Below are positions 18,433-27,976 of a DNA stretch of 64,000 nt, piece by piece. The stretch comes from Comamonadaceae bacterium. Lineage in GTDB: Bacteria > Pseudomonadota > Gammaproteobacteria > Burkholderiales > Burkholderiaceae_C. The notes below the pieces were generated by a model. It saw only the letters and a program-made list of their open reading frames with translations, did no database searches and was not told the origin of the DNA. Location: assembly GCA_947478725.1 (NCBI GenBank), contig CANJWZ010000003.1, positions 1 through 64,000 on the forward strand. Direction: 5' to 3'. Every line of letters starts with the position of its first letter. Positions within the stretch are counted from its first letter, which is position 1. Position numbers and translations under genes: made by a program.

Positions 18433-18633
18433 ATGGACATACAACAACAGATAATGAGGATCCGGCAGGCACGCGAACTGATCGCTGGGGCCTTGCAAGG
18501 CGTTGATATTCCTCAGATTGAGGCGATGCTGCGCAATGCTGACATGGAGTTGCACTGGGCTTTGTGGAACCTGGGCGAGCCGGTCGCCCTGCGTCCGGAA
18601 CTCGACTACGCGGCCCGCGCTGAGATGTCCTGA
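18433..18633 (+). CDS. Small conserved-looking protein of unknown function
   Basis: 66 residues, starting at an ATG with GAGG five bases upstream and only 7 bases after the ligase stop, which supports translation. The sequence is rich in Glu, Gln and Leu and predicted helical, without Cys or membrane segments. I do not recognise a family. Its place between the CoA ligase and the Rieske oxygenase suggests an accessory role in the same pathway, but nothing in the sequence shows a function. Confidence 0.6.
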   Translation: MDIQQQIMRIRQARELIAGALQGVDIPQIEAMLRNADMELHWALWNLGEPVALRPELDYAARAEMS

Positions 18634-18686
18634 GACCGGCGAACGATGGGTGCGGCGCGCTTTTTATGCACACATAAAGGAAGACG

Positions 18687-19751
18687 ATGTTTCTGAAAAA
18701 TTGTTGGTACGTTGCCAGCCAGGCCAGCGAGCTCGGGCGCGTGCTGATGCAGCGCTGGATCATCGGCCAACCCGTGGTGCTGTTCCGCAGTGAAAGCGGT
18801 CAACCCGTTGCCATGGAAGACCGCTGTCCACACCGGCGCGCGGCACTGTCCAAGGGACGACTGGTGGGCGACACCGTGCAATGTGGTTACCACGGCATGC
18901 GCTTTGACTGCAGCGGTGCGTGCGTGGCAATTCCGGGCGAGGAGCAAATCCCCCCCGCGCTGAAGGCGCGTGTCTACCCCGTGGTGCAAAAATGGCACTG
19001 GGTCTGGATCTGGATGGGCGATCCGGCACTCGCCGACGAGGCGCTGATTCCGGACCTGCGCCACAACGACATGCCGGGCTGGACCGTGACCGGTGGCGTG
19101 CTGACCGTCAACGCGAACTACCAACTGCTCACCGATAACCTGCTCGACCTCACCCATGAGACCTTTGTGCATGCCAAGACCATCGGCAACGCGGCCGTGG
19201 CAGAAACGCCGATGGAGTCCAAAATAGTCGGCAACGAGGTGCATGTGCAACGCGTGATGCGGAACACGCCGCCGCCGCCACTGTTCAAGCGCGTGCGCAA
19301 CCTCACAGGAAACATCGACCGCTGGCAGATCATCCGATTTCAGCCGCCGTCCAGCATATCGATCGACGCGCGCGGCTATCCAACCGGTACCGAAGACCCC
19401 GAAAAAGGCCTGCGCTGGTTTTCGATCAACTCGATCACACCGATCAACGAGACAAGCTGCAACTATTACTGGACCATCACCCGCTGTTTTGCCCAAGACG
19501 ACGCCCAGATCACCGATCTGATCCACAACCAGATTCTGGCCACCTTCATGGAAGACGTGGACGTGCTGGAGGCTCAGCAGCAAATGATAGAAACCGACGC
19601 TCCCAACCGCGGAGAGATCAGCATACGGGCCGATTTTGGATCGGTGGCGGCACGCCGCATCAATCAGCGGCTCATCCACAAAGAAGCCCAGGGTAACGCG
19701 CGCAAGCAAGGCGCCGTACCAAGCCCCGAAGAACTCGTGAAAGCCACCTGA
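18687..19751 (+). CDS. Rieske non-heme iron oxygenase (vanillate demethylase VanA-like)
   Basis: A 354-residue oxygenase. The Rieske centre is CPHRRAAL (residues ~47-54) with CGYHGMRF ~20 residues later. The mononuclear iron site is in DNLLDLTHETFVH (two His), with the third acidic ligand near the C-terminal DVDVLEAQQ. The length and FLKNCWYVA start match the VanA/O-demethylase group, which removes methyl groups or hydroxylates aromatic rings and needs a separate reductase. No VanB is adjacent; the Rieske ferredoxin at 13350 is a possible partner. Its stop overlaps the SDR start. Confidence 0.9.
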   Translation: MFLKNCWYVASQASELGRVLMQRWIIGQPVVLFRSESGQPVAMEDRCPHRRAALSKGRLVGDTVQCGYHGMRFDCSGACVAIPGEEQIPPALKARVYPVVQKWHWVWIWMGDPALADEALIPDLRHNDMPGWTVTGGVLTVNANYQLLTDNLLDLTHETFVHAKTIGNAAVAETPMESKIVGNEVHVQRVMRNTPPPPLFKRVRNLTGNIDRWQIIRFQPPSSISIDARGYPTGTEDPEKGLRWFSINSITPINETSCNYYWTITRCFAQDDAQITDLIHNQILATFMEDVDVLEAQQQMIETDAPNRGEISIRADFGSVAARRINQRLIHKEAQGNARKQGAVPSPEELVKAT

Positions 19752-20512
19752 TGACACAGCCTCTCATGGACCGCAAAGTCCTTGTCACTGGCGCGGCCAC
19801 TGGCATTGGCCGGGCCATTGCGCTGGAGCTCGCCAGCCAGGGCGCGCAAGTTGCCGCCGCAGACATTCAAGTGCCAACACAGACAGTCGATGCCATTCGC
19901 AAGGCCGGCGGGCAGGCCGTTGGCCTTGCGGCAGACGTGTCCCAGCCGGACCAGGTTCAAGACATGGTTTCCAATTGCGTGCGTGAGTTAGGCGGGCTTG
20001 ACGGCCTGGTCAACAACGCCGGAATTTACTCATCGTTGATCCCGAGGCCGTTCGAGGACATCGACCTGGCCGAGTGGCAACGACTTTTCTCAGTCAACGT
20101 TTTCGGCTTGGTGTCGTGCTGCCAGGCCGTGGTGCCGCACATGAAGCAAAACGGCGGTGGCCGGATCGTCAACATCATTTCCGGCACACCCTTCAAGGGT
20201 ATTCCGTTCATGCTGCATTACGTCGCCAGCAAGGGGGCGGTGCTTGGCATCACCCGATCACTGGCCAAAGAACTGGGTCCCGATAACATCTTGGTGAACG
20301 GCGTTGCTCCGGGCTTCACGCTGAGCGAAGGCGTGATGGGCAACGAAGTGCAGCTGCAAAAACTGCGCGAGGTGTCGAAGAACGCCAGGTCACTGGCCCG
20401 CGACCAGGTGCCCGGCGATGTCACCGGCGCCGTGGCCTTCTTTATGGGAAGCGGCTCGGCGTTTATCACCGGTCAGACCTTGCTGGTCGATGGCGGCTCG
20501 CACTTCAACTGA
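19751..20512 (+). CDS. Short-chain dehydrogenase/reductase
   Basis: A 253-residue SDR with the NAD(P) motif TGAATGIG (residues ~14-21), NNAGIYSS, a catalytic YVASK near residue 156-160 and a C-terminal TGQTLLVDGGSHFN. Classical SDR length. Its start overlaps the oxygenase stop by one base, so it is the last gene of the plus-strand unit. It could oxidise a dihydrodiol or hydroxyacyl-CoA made by the neighbours, but the substrate is not readable. Confidence 0.9.
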   Translation: MTQPLMDRKVLVTGAATGIGRAIALELASQGAQVAAADIQVPTQTVDAIRKAGGQAVGLAADVSQPDQVQDMVSNCVRELGGLDGLVNNAGIYSSLIPRPFEDIDLAEWQRLFSVNVFGLVSCCQAVVPHMKQNGGGRIVNIISGTPFKGIPFMLHYVASKGAVLGITRSLAKELGPDNILVNGVAPGFTLSEGVMGNEVQLQKLREVSKNARSLARDQVPGDVTGAVAFFMGSGSAFITGQTLLVDGGSHFN

Positions 20513-20655
20513 TACCGATACCCGGCTTTGAAATTTGACGACTGCGATTTCACCCGACAACACACAAGACGCGTTAGGGTTTTTGTGAAGTCAGCTTGCG
20601 CCTGCCCTCAGGCATACTTAAACCTGCATTTAAAACCCCGAAAAGGAGCAAACTC

Positions 20656-21843
20656 ATGACCACCCGCCGCCTCGTTCTTTCCCGTAGCGCCGTCCTCTTA
20701 GGCACAGCATCCAGCGCCCTATTGCTGCCAGAAATCGTGCGCGCTCAAAGCAGCAAGATCCGCGTGGGCCTGATGCTTCCCTACACCGGAACCTTCGCAC
20801 AGGTGGGCGTGGCCGTTGAAAACGGCTTTCGCCTGGCGATTGACCAGCAAGGTGGCAAGCTCGGTGGTCGCGAGATTGAATACTTCAAGGTGGACGACGA
20901 GTCAGAGCCGTCCAAAGGCATTGAAAACGCCAACAAGCTGGTCCAGCGCGACAAGGTCGATGTGATTGTGGGTACCGTGCACTCCGGCGTGCAAATGGGC
21001 ATTCAAAAAGTAGCGCGCGACACCGGCGTGCTGAGTTTGATCCCCAACGCGGGCGTGCACGCCGCCACACGCGGCCTGTGCGCGCCCAACGTTTACCGCA
21101 CCAGTTTCAGCAATTCGCAGCCAACCCGGGCCCTGGGCAAAGTCATGGTCGACAAGGGCCACAAAAAGGCCGTTTGGATCACCTGGAAGTACGCCGCTGG
21201 CGACGAGGCTTTTGAGGGCTTCAAAGAAGGCTACACAGCCGCTGGCGGCACGATCATCAAAGAGCTTGGCCTGCCCTTCCCGCAAGTGGAGTTTCAGGCG
21301 CTGCTGACTGAAATCGCGGCGCTCAAACCTGACGCCGTGGCCTGCTTCTTCGCCGGTGGCGGCGCAGCCAAGTTCATTCGTGACTACGCCGCTGCGGGCC
21401 TGAAAGGCAAGATCCCGCTCTACGGTTCCGGCTTTTTGACCGAAGGCGTACTAGACGCTGCTGGCCCGGCGGCTGACGGCATCACCACCACCATGCATTA
21501 CAGCGACTCGCTCGAAACACCGCGCAACCAGGCTTTCCGCACCGCTTACGCCAGCCGCTTCAAGATGCAGCCCGATGTTTATGCGGTACAGGGCTACGAC
21601 ACCGGTCTGCTGTTGGTGCAGGGCGCAAATGCCGTCAAGGGCGACCTGAACAACAAGGCCGCGCTGTACAAGTCCTTGGACGGTGCCGTCATCGACAGCC
21701 CGCGTGGCAAATGGAAGATGAGCCCATCGCACAACCCGATACAGGACATCTATATTCGCCAGGTCGAGAACAAGGAAAACAAGGTGATCGGCGTGGCCGC
21801 CAAGGCGCTGGCTGACAGCGGCGCTGGCTGCAAGATGGCTTGA
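20656..21843 (+). CDS. ABC transporter substrate-binding protein (branched-chain family)
   Basis: A 395-residue periplasmic binding protein. The start chosen is MTTRRLVLSR with AAGGAGC upstream, giving a signal peptide ending near VRAQ. The mature part begins IRVGLMLPYTGTFAQVG, typical of type I binding proteins for amino acids and aromatic acids. It lies 241 bases before a livHMGF-type set on the same strand, which should form its membrane complex. Adjacent aromatic genes suggest an aromatic acid ligand. The ligase operon ends 143 bases upstream, so co-transcription is possible. Confidence 0.9.
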   Translation: MTTRRLVLSRSAVLLGTASSALLLPEIVRAQSSKIRVGLMLPYTGTFAQVGVAVENGFRLAIDQQGGKLGGREIEYFKVDDESEPSKGIENANKLVQRDKVDVIVGTVHSGVQMGIQKVARDTGVLSLIPNAGVHAATRGLCAPNVYRTSFSNSQPTRALGKVMVDKGHKKAVWITWKYAAGDEAFEGFKEGYTAAGGTIIKELGLPFPQVEFQALLTEIAALKPDAVACFFAGGGAAKFIRDYAAAGLKGKIPLYGSGFLTEGVLDAAGPAADGITTTMHYSDSLETPRNQAFRTAYASRFKMQPDVYAVQGYDTGLLLVQGANAVKGDLNNKAALYKSLDGAVIDSPRGKWKMSPSHNPIQDIYIRQVENKENKVIGVAAKALADSGAGCKMA

Positions 21844-21845
21844 AT

Positions 21846-21943
21846 GTGGCCCCCACGATTGCTCACTGCGTGTAGCGCCCTGCCCCCCGAGGGGGCCGCT
21901 GCGCCTGCGGACTGGCGGAGCCAGATCCGCGGCCCTTGCTTGA
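21846..21943 (+). repeat. GC-rich interspersed element (copy A)
   Basis: The element runs GTGGCCCCCACG, CACTGCGTGT, CCCCCCGAGGGGG, GCGCCTGCGGACTGGC, AGATCCGCGGCCC and TTGCTTGA. A closely related copy lies on the minus strand at 43340-43414, and the left half recurs on the minus strand inside gcvP (54082-54163). It sits just past the stop of the binding-protein gene. I recall such elements as frequent between genes in Comamonadaceae. Confidence 0.7.
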
Positions 21944-22120
21944 CTTGATACCAATATCCCTCTCCGTGGACTAATTCCTCATCCATCTGCTCAACCGCGA
22001 GCGAAATTGGTGTCTGACCCCAATAACCCCCAATAACCCCGAGATTCGCGGCCCCTGTTTGACTTGATACCGAATTCACCTTGCATGGACTTTTCCCAAT
22101 TCCTCATCCAGCTGCTCAAC
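21923..22120 (+). repeat. Tandem partial duplication of the livH start region
   Basis: Two imperfect copies, 21923-21995 and 22042-22120. Both run from AGATCCGCGGCCC-like sequence through TTGACTTGATACC and CGTGGACT/CATGGACT to TTCCTCATCC and TGCTCAAC. The second holds the true livH start; the first has a degraded ATG and is followed by an ACCCCAATAA direct repeat. It is a decayed duplicate of the leader and first codons of livH. Confidence 0.7.
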
Positions 22121-22948
22121 AGCGTGCAGTACGGACTGCTGCTGTTCATGCTGGCTGCAGGTTTGACGCTTATTTTTGGCATCATGGGTGTGGTGAATCT
22201 GGCGCATGGCAGTTTTTACATGCTGGGGGCTTATCTGGCCTGGTCACTGAGCGCCATGTTTGGCAGTTTGACGCTGGCTATTTTGGGCGGTGCGGTGTTG
22301 TCGGTGGTGTTTGGCCTGGCCCTTGAATGGCTGCTGTTCAGGCACTTTTACAAGCGTGACCACCTTGACCAGGTGCTGCTGACGTTTGGGCTGATTTATA
22401 TTTTTGAGGAACTGCGTTCCATCGTTTGGGGCGACGACGTTCATGGCGTCACCATTCCGGCGCTGCTCAGCTCGTCCATTGCACTGACCGACAACTTGTC
22501 TTACCCGGTATACCGCCTGTTCATGTCGGGCGTGTGCATTGCGCTGGCGATTGGCTTGTATCTTCTGATTTCAAAAACCCGGCTTGGCATGAAAATCCGC
22601 GCGGGTGCTTTCAACCGCGACATGGCCGAGTCACTCGGCATCAACATCAAGCTGATTCACGCGACAGTGTTCGCACTCGGTGTAGGCATGGCGTCAGTGG
22701 CAGGCATGATTGCCGCGCCGATTGCCAGCGTCTACCCCAACATGGGCTCGCAGGTGTTGATCATGTGCTTTGTGGTGGTGGTGATAGGCGGTATTGGCTC
22801 GGTGCGTGGCGCGCTGATAGCAGCGCTGCTGGTCGGCTTGGTGGATACCTTTGGCAAGGTGCTGCTGCCGCAAGTGGCAGGTATGTTGGTGTACATGTTG
22901 ATGGCCGCCGTGTTGTTGTGGAAGCCTGAAGGTTTGTTCAAGCAATGA
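22085..22948 (+). CDS. Branched-chain-type ABC permease (LivH family), second set
   Basis: A 287-residue inner-membrane permease. It shows the LivH hallmark FGIMGVVNLAHGSFYMLGAY near the N-terminus and a KIRAGAFNRDMAESLGI docking loop. The ATG at 22085 is used; a longer frame starts seven codons earlier in the duplicated leader. The end overlaps livM by 4 bases. Forms the channel with the next gene. Confidence 0.92.
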   Translation: MDFSQFLIQLLNSVQYGLLLFMLAAGLTLIFGIMGVVNLAHGSFYMLGAYLAWSLSAMFGSLTLAILGGAVLSVVFGLALEWLLFRHFYKRDHLDQVLLTFGLIYIFEELRSIVWGDDVHGVTIPALLSSSIALTDNLSYPVYRLFMSGVCIALAIGLYLLISKTRLGMKIRAGAFNRDMAESLGINIKLIHATVFALGVGMASVAGMIAAPIASVYPNMGSQVLIMCFVVVVIGGIGSVRGALIAALLVGLVDTFGKVLLPQVAGMLVYMLMAAVLLWKPEGLFKQ

Positions 22949-23958
22949 GCGCGCAACAGGCCAATCTCGAAATCTTGCCAGTCAGCATCAAGCTTGTCTT
23001 GGGCATGGGCCTGGTCGCCCTTGTCGCCTTCCCGTTCGTTGGTACGCCGTTTTATACCGAGATGGTCACGCGCATGATGATCATGGCGATTTTTGCCATG
23101 AGTCTGGACCTGCTGCAGGGCGTGACCGGGCTGGTGTCGCTGGGCCATGCGGCCTACTTTGGGCTGGCAGGTTATGCGCTGGCTTTTTTAACGCCGCAAG
23201 GCGAGGCCGTCAGCTTGTGGTGGACCTTGCCCGTGGCGGTACTCGCGTCCGGTCTGGCCGCGCTCGTCATTGGTTTTTTTGTCGTGCGCACCCACGGCAT
23301 TTACTTCATCATGGTCACCATGGCGTTTGCGCAAATGGTGTTTTATCTGTTCTTTGACAACAAGGTACTGGGCGGCTCCGACGGGCTGTACATCAACTTC
23401 AAACCCGGTACCGCCATCATGAGCTGGGTGCCATTTGACCTGGACAACAAGCGGGTTCTGTATTACTTCACCCTGGCGGCGCTGCTGCTGACCTATCTGT
23501 TCTTGCGCCGGCTGCTGTTCAGCCCTTTTGGTCGCACGCTGAGCGGCATCCGCGTCAACGAACATCGCATGCGCGCCATGGGTTACGGCGTGTTTGGCTA
23601 CAAGCTGGCCGCCTTCAGCGTGGCGGGTGCGCTGGCCGGTCTGGCGGGTTATTTGTGGGGTACGCAAACCGGCTACATCAACCCGGAGCTGATGGGTTTT
23701 CACATGAGCGCACACGTCATCATGATGGTGATTTTGGGCGGCATGGGCAACTTTGCCGGTGCCATTGTGGGTGCGTTTGCGTTTGAATATTTGCTGCATG
23801 TGTTTAAAGATTTGCCTCAAGTGGGCAGCGTGAATCTGGGCAAGCACTGGCAGCTGTGGATGGGCCTTTTTATGGTGCTGCTGGTCACGTTTGCGCCGCG
23901 CGGTATTTTGGGTTTGTTTGAGAAGTTCTTGAAACGCAAAGGGGCTTCTGATGAGTGA
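22945..23958 (+). CDS. Branched-chain-type ABC permease (LivM family), second set
   Basis: A 337-residue membrane protein with multiple hydrophobic helices, the LivM segment MSLDLLQGVTGLVSLGHAAY and an EAA-like docking loop near SGIRVNEHRMRAMGY. It overlaps both neighbours by a few bases. The length is the standard LivM class, longer than the first set's 286 residues, so the two transporters are not recent copies. Confidence 0.92.
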   Translation: MSAQQANLEILPVSIKLVLGMGLVALVAFPFVGTPFYTEMVTRMMIMAIFAMSLDLLQGVTGLVSLGHAAYFGLAGYALAFLTPQGEAVSLWWTLPVAVLASGLAALVIGFFVVRTHGIYFIMVTMAFAQMVFYLFFDNKVLGGSDGLYINFKPGTAIMSWVPFDLDNKRVLYYFTLAALLLTYLFLRRLLFSPFGRTLSGIRVNEHRMRAMGYGVFGYKLAAFSVAGALAGLAGYLWGTQTGYINPELMGFHMSAHVIMMVILGGMGNFAGAIVGAFAFEYLLHVFKDLPQVGSVNLGKHWQLWMGLFMVLLVTFAPRGILGLFEKFLKRKGASDE

Positions 23959-24700
23959 AGTCCTGCTTTCAGCCACCGGGCTGACCAAGCGCTTCGGCGG
24001 CCTGGCCGCCGTCAACGACGTATCGATTGACCTGATGCGCAACCACATCCACGCCGTGATTGGCCCCAACGGTGCGGGTAAATCAACGCTGACCCATTTG
24101 CTGTCAGGGGACTTGCCGCCAACCTCAGGCACGGTTGCGCTGGGCGGCGTCGATGTCACGGGCTGGACGCCCGAAAAAATATCGCGCCAGGGCCTGGGCC
24201 GCAGCTACCAGAAAACGAATATTTTCTTGCCCTTCACGGTATGGGATAACGTTCACCTGGCCGCCCAGTCACGCGCACCCCAAGCCCATCAATGGTTACG
24301 AAACGCTTCTGATTTTATAGCTACCCAAGCAAGAATCGAGAGGGCTATCGAGCTTTCCGGCCTTCAAAACCGGGTTAAAAGCATCGCTGGCACCATCAGC
24401 CACGGCGAGCAGCGCCAATTAGAAATAGCCATGACATTGGCCACCGAGCCGCAAGTGATTTTGCTGGACGAGCCGCTGGCGGGCATGGGCGCGGTTGAGG
24501 CTGAACGCATGGTGGCACTGCTACAAACCATTAAAAAAGACCATGCTATTTTGCTGGTCGAGCACGACATGGACGCGGTGTTTGCATTGGCCGACAAACT
24601 GACGGTGATGGTCAACGGCCAGGTCATTGCCAGCGGCACACCAGCCGAGATCAGAGCCGATGCGGGCGTTCAAGCGGCCTATTTAGGTGAGGAACACTGA
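23951..24700 (+). CDS. Branched-chain-type ABC ATPase (LivG family), second set
   Basis: A 249-residue ATPase with Walker A GPNGAGKST, signature ISHGEQRQLEIAM (LivG normally LSYGEQRRLEIA) and Walker B VILLDEPLAGMG. The helical region around residues 117-140 is encoded by a stretch resembling the local short repeat (about 24310-24365), so part of the protein may derive from it. Start overlaps livM by 8 bases and stop overlaps livF by one. Confidence 0.92.
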   Translation: MSEVLLSATGLTKRFGGLAAVNDVSIDLMRNHIHAVIGPNGAGKSTLTHLLSGDLPPTSGTVALGGVDVTGWTPEKISRQGLGRSYQKTNIFLPFTVWDNVHLAAQSRAPQAHQWLRNASDFIATQARIERAIELSGLQNRVKSIAGTISHGEQRQLEIAMTLATEPQVILLDEPLAGMGAVEAERMVALLQTIKKDHAILLVEHDMDAVFALADKLTVMVNGQVIASGTPAEIRADAGVQAAYLGEEH

Positions 24701-25416
24701 TGGCACAAGACCTCCTCATCAATGCCCAAAACCTGCAAACCTATTACGGTGCCAGTCATATTTTGCGCAGCGTCAACTTCACCGTTGCACGTGGCGAAAC
24801 CATTGGTTTGATGGGCCGCAACGGCATGGGCAAAAGCACGCTGCTCAAGAGCATCATGGGCCTGGTCAAGCCGCGCGGCGGCTCCATTGACATCGCAGGC
24901 AAAGCCATGATGGGCCATGCACCCTATGAAATTGCACAGCGCGGCATCGCCTATGTGCCAGAGGGCCGCGGGATTTTTGGCAACCTGAGTGTGGTTGAAA
25001 ATTTAAAGATGGCAGCGCGTGCCGGGACACGTGGCCAGCGCGACTGGACCTATGAGCGGGTGCTCGAGACCTTTCCAAGGCTCAAAGAACGCCTGGGCCA
25101 TGGCGGGCAGCAACTGAGCGGCGGCGAGCAGCAAATGCTGACCATAGGCCGCGCACTCATGACCAACCCTGATGTGCTGATTCTTGATGAGGCCACCGAA
25201 GGCTTGGCACCGCTGATTGCCAGGGACATCTGGCGGATATGCAGCATGGTGCGCGACACGGGAATCAGCAGCGTGATCGTTGACAAAAATCACAAGCACG
25301 TCACCCAAATCACCGACCGCAATGTGATTCTGGTCAAGGGGGAAGTGGTGTTTGAGGGGACCTCTGCCAAACTGAACGCCCAGCCCGAGTTGTTGCAGCA
25401 GTATTTGGGGGTGTAA
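24700..25416 (+). CDS. Branched-chain-type ABC ATPase (LivF family), second set
   Basis: A 238-residue ATPase with Walker A GRNGMGKST, signature LSGGEQQM and Walker B VLILDEATEGLAP. The canonical DEP reads DEA here, as in some aromatic-acid homologues. It ends the second liv-type unit and converges on the IclR gene 45 bases away. A G/T-rich tail after the stop (GGGGGTGTAAGGGGGTGGTG) shows no hairpin terminator. Confidence 0.92.
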   Translation: MAQDLLINAQNLQTYYGASHILRSVNFTVARGETIGLMGRNGMGKSTLLKSIMGLVKPRGGSIDIAGKAMMGHAPYEIAQRGIAYVPEGRGIFGNLSVVENLKMAARAGTRGQRDWTYERVLETFPRLKERLGHGGQQLSGGEQQMLTIGRALMTNPDVLILDEATEGLAPLIARDIWRICSMVRDTGISSVIVDKNHKHVTQITDRNVILVKGEVVFEGTSAKLNAQPELLQQYLGV

Positions 25417-25461
25417 GGGGGTGGTGTAAGGGGCTGGTGCAAGGGGGCGTTTAGACCGCTT

Positions 25462-26247
25462 TTAGAGTAGCGGCCGCAGTTCGCGCGCCGCATCTTGCAG
25501 CAGCGGCAGCAAGTCGTGCTGCATCACCTCTGGCTGCAAGCGCTCTGGCGTGGTGACCACGTTCAGTGCGGCCACCACTTTGCCCTGCATGTTGCGCAGC
25601 GGCACGGCCAGGGCAAACACACCGAGTTCATGTTCCTGGCTGGCCACACACCAGTCTTGTGTTCGTGCTGTGCTGACCAATGATTGAAGTGTTTTGGTAT
25701 CCAGCACGGTGTGCGCTGTCAGGCGCGGCAGCTCTCGGCCCTTGAGCCAGGCGGCAAAGTTTGTGCGGCTCATGCAGCCCAGCAATATGCGGCCGGTTGA
25801 CGTGGCATGCGCCGGCAGGCGTGCGCCCAGGTGCAAGCCATAGGCCAGAACCTTGGCCGCACCCTGAGAACCTTGCGCGCCGTAGCCCACGCTGCGCGCC
25901 ACAATCACCACTTGGTCACCGTCCAGCACCACGCTTGAAAACGATTGCTGCGTCTGCGCGGCCAGCCGATTCAATGTGGGTTGCAGCATGCGCGGCAGGC
26001 GTGCTGAGGCCAGGTAACTGCCAGAAAAGCGCAGCACCTTGGGTGAAAGCCAGTAGTAGCCGTCTTCAGTTTCAAGATAGCCGAGGTGCGCCAGCGTCAG
26101 CAAATGCCGCCGTGCAGCCGCCCGTGTGATGCCGGCACGCTGCGCCGCCAACGTGGCATTGAGCCGCTGGCGTTCGGTATCAAAGCTTTCCAGCACCGCC
26201 ATGCCTTTGGCCATGCCTTCAATAAAGTCTGTTTTGTTGATGGTCAT
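25462..26247 (-). CDS. pobR: IclR-family regulator of the 4-hydroxybenzoate gene
   Basis: A 261-residue IclR regulator. The N-terminal winged helix (residues ~8-75) reads AKGMAVLESFD and GITRAAARRHLLTLAHLGYLE, and the C-terminal effector domain ends AALNVVTTPERLQPE. It is divergent from pobA with 119 bases between, so it is likely its activator in response to 4-hydroxybenzoate. The symbol is given by position and family; IclR-type PobR/PcaR paralogues are hard to tell apart. Confidence 0.82.
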   Translation of the reverse strand: MTINKTDFIEGMAKGMAVLESFDTERQRLNATLAAQRAGITRAAARRHLLTLAHLGYLETEDGYYWLSPKVLRFSGSYLASARLPRMLQPTLNRLAAQTQQSFSSVVLDGDQVVIVARSVGYGAQGSQGAAKVLAYGLHLGARLPAHATSTGRILLGCMSRTNFAAWLKGRELPRLTAHTVLDTKTLQSLVSTARTQDWCVASQEHELGVFALAVPLRNMQGKVVAALNVVTTPERLQPEVMQHDLLPLLQDAARELRPLL

Positions 26248-26260
26248 GGTCGATTTTATT

Positions 26261-26297
26261 TGCGCGTTGATCGCACATGACCTTCAATCATCGCACA
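26261..26297. promoter_or_regulatory. Likely PobR binding region
   Basis: ATCGCACA occurs at 26270-26277 and again at 26290-26297, exactly 20 bases apart (two helical turns), and TTTGCGCG just before forms a partial inverted match to CGCACAAA. It lies between the divergent pobR and pobA starts. IclR regulators bind such sites, but there is no experimental match here. Confidence 0.45.
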
Positions 26298-26345
26298 AAA
26301 GACCAGCAAACCACTGGCGCAATGGTGCCCGCCAAGTTAAGCTAA

Positions 26346-27542
<1,197 letters not shown>

Positions 27543-27934
27543 CATGCCCGGTCCAGCGGCGCTGATGCGCTGCCAGCAGACGGGCGCGCAGGCTGAAGCG
27601 CCGGGATACGACCTGACCTAGCTGGCTGAAAACGACCTGATTGCTGGCCTTGACTTGCCGGCTACGTTGTACGCAGCCGGGCGCGGCTGTCGGTAGCGGC
27701 CATGCCGGTTATCAGGTGTACGAATGTCAAAATGGCCGCGTCGCTGTTGCAGCGCTTGAGCCACATTTTGCAGCGCGGCTGTGTGCTGCGGCAGGCATCT
27801 CGGTCAGCACCAGCCAAGCCATGTTGGCAAAGGCGACACAGCAAACGATTGCCGCATGGCTACTCGGCCAAACGCGCAGGCAGATTGAGCAGTTGGCGCA
27901 AGACAAAGACATACCGCTTCACACGATGGCATGA
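27543..27934 (+). pseudogene. Remnant of a CaiB/BaiF-type CoA-transferase gene
   Basis: The frame ending at 27934 encodes GYQVYECQNGRVAVAALEPHF and then QIEQLAQDKDIPLHTM, which matches the C-terminal part of class III (CaiB/BaiF) CoA-transferases. The upstream part reads a plausible family segment (LAENDLIAGLDLP) in another frame with in-frame stops. There is no start or N-terminal domain, so it is a decayed fragment between pobA and the aldehyde dehydrogenase. Confidence 0.65.
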
Positions 27935-27976
27935 AGGATGCGAAGTTAACTGACTTAACTGGATGAAGGAGGGCTC

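Noticed and set aside
18606..19757. 383-codon minus-strand open frame
   Set aside because: Antisense to the Rieske oxygenase with its clear motifs; composition is that of a shadow frame.
27641..27934. Treating the 97-codon frame as a complete small gene
   Set aside because: It matches only the C-terminal part of CaiB-type proteins and lacks a start and N-terminal domain, so it is listed as a pseudogene.
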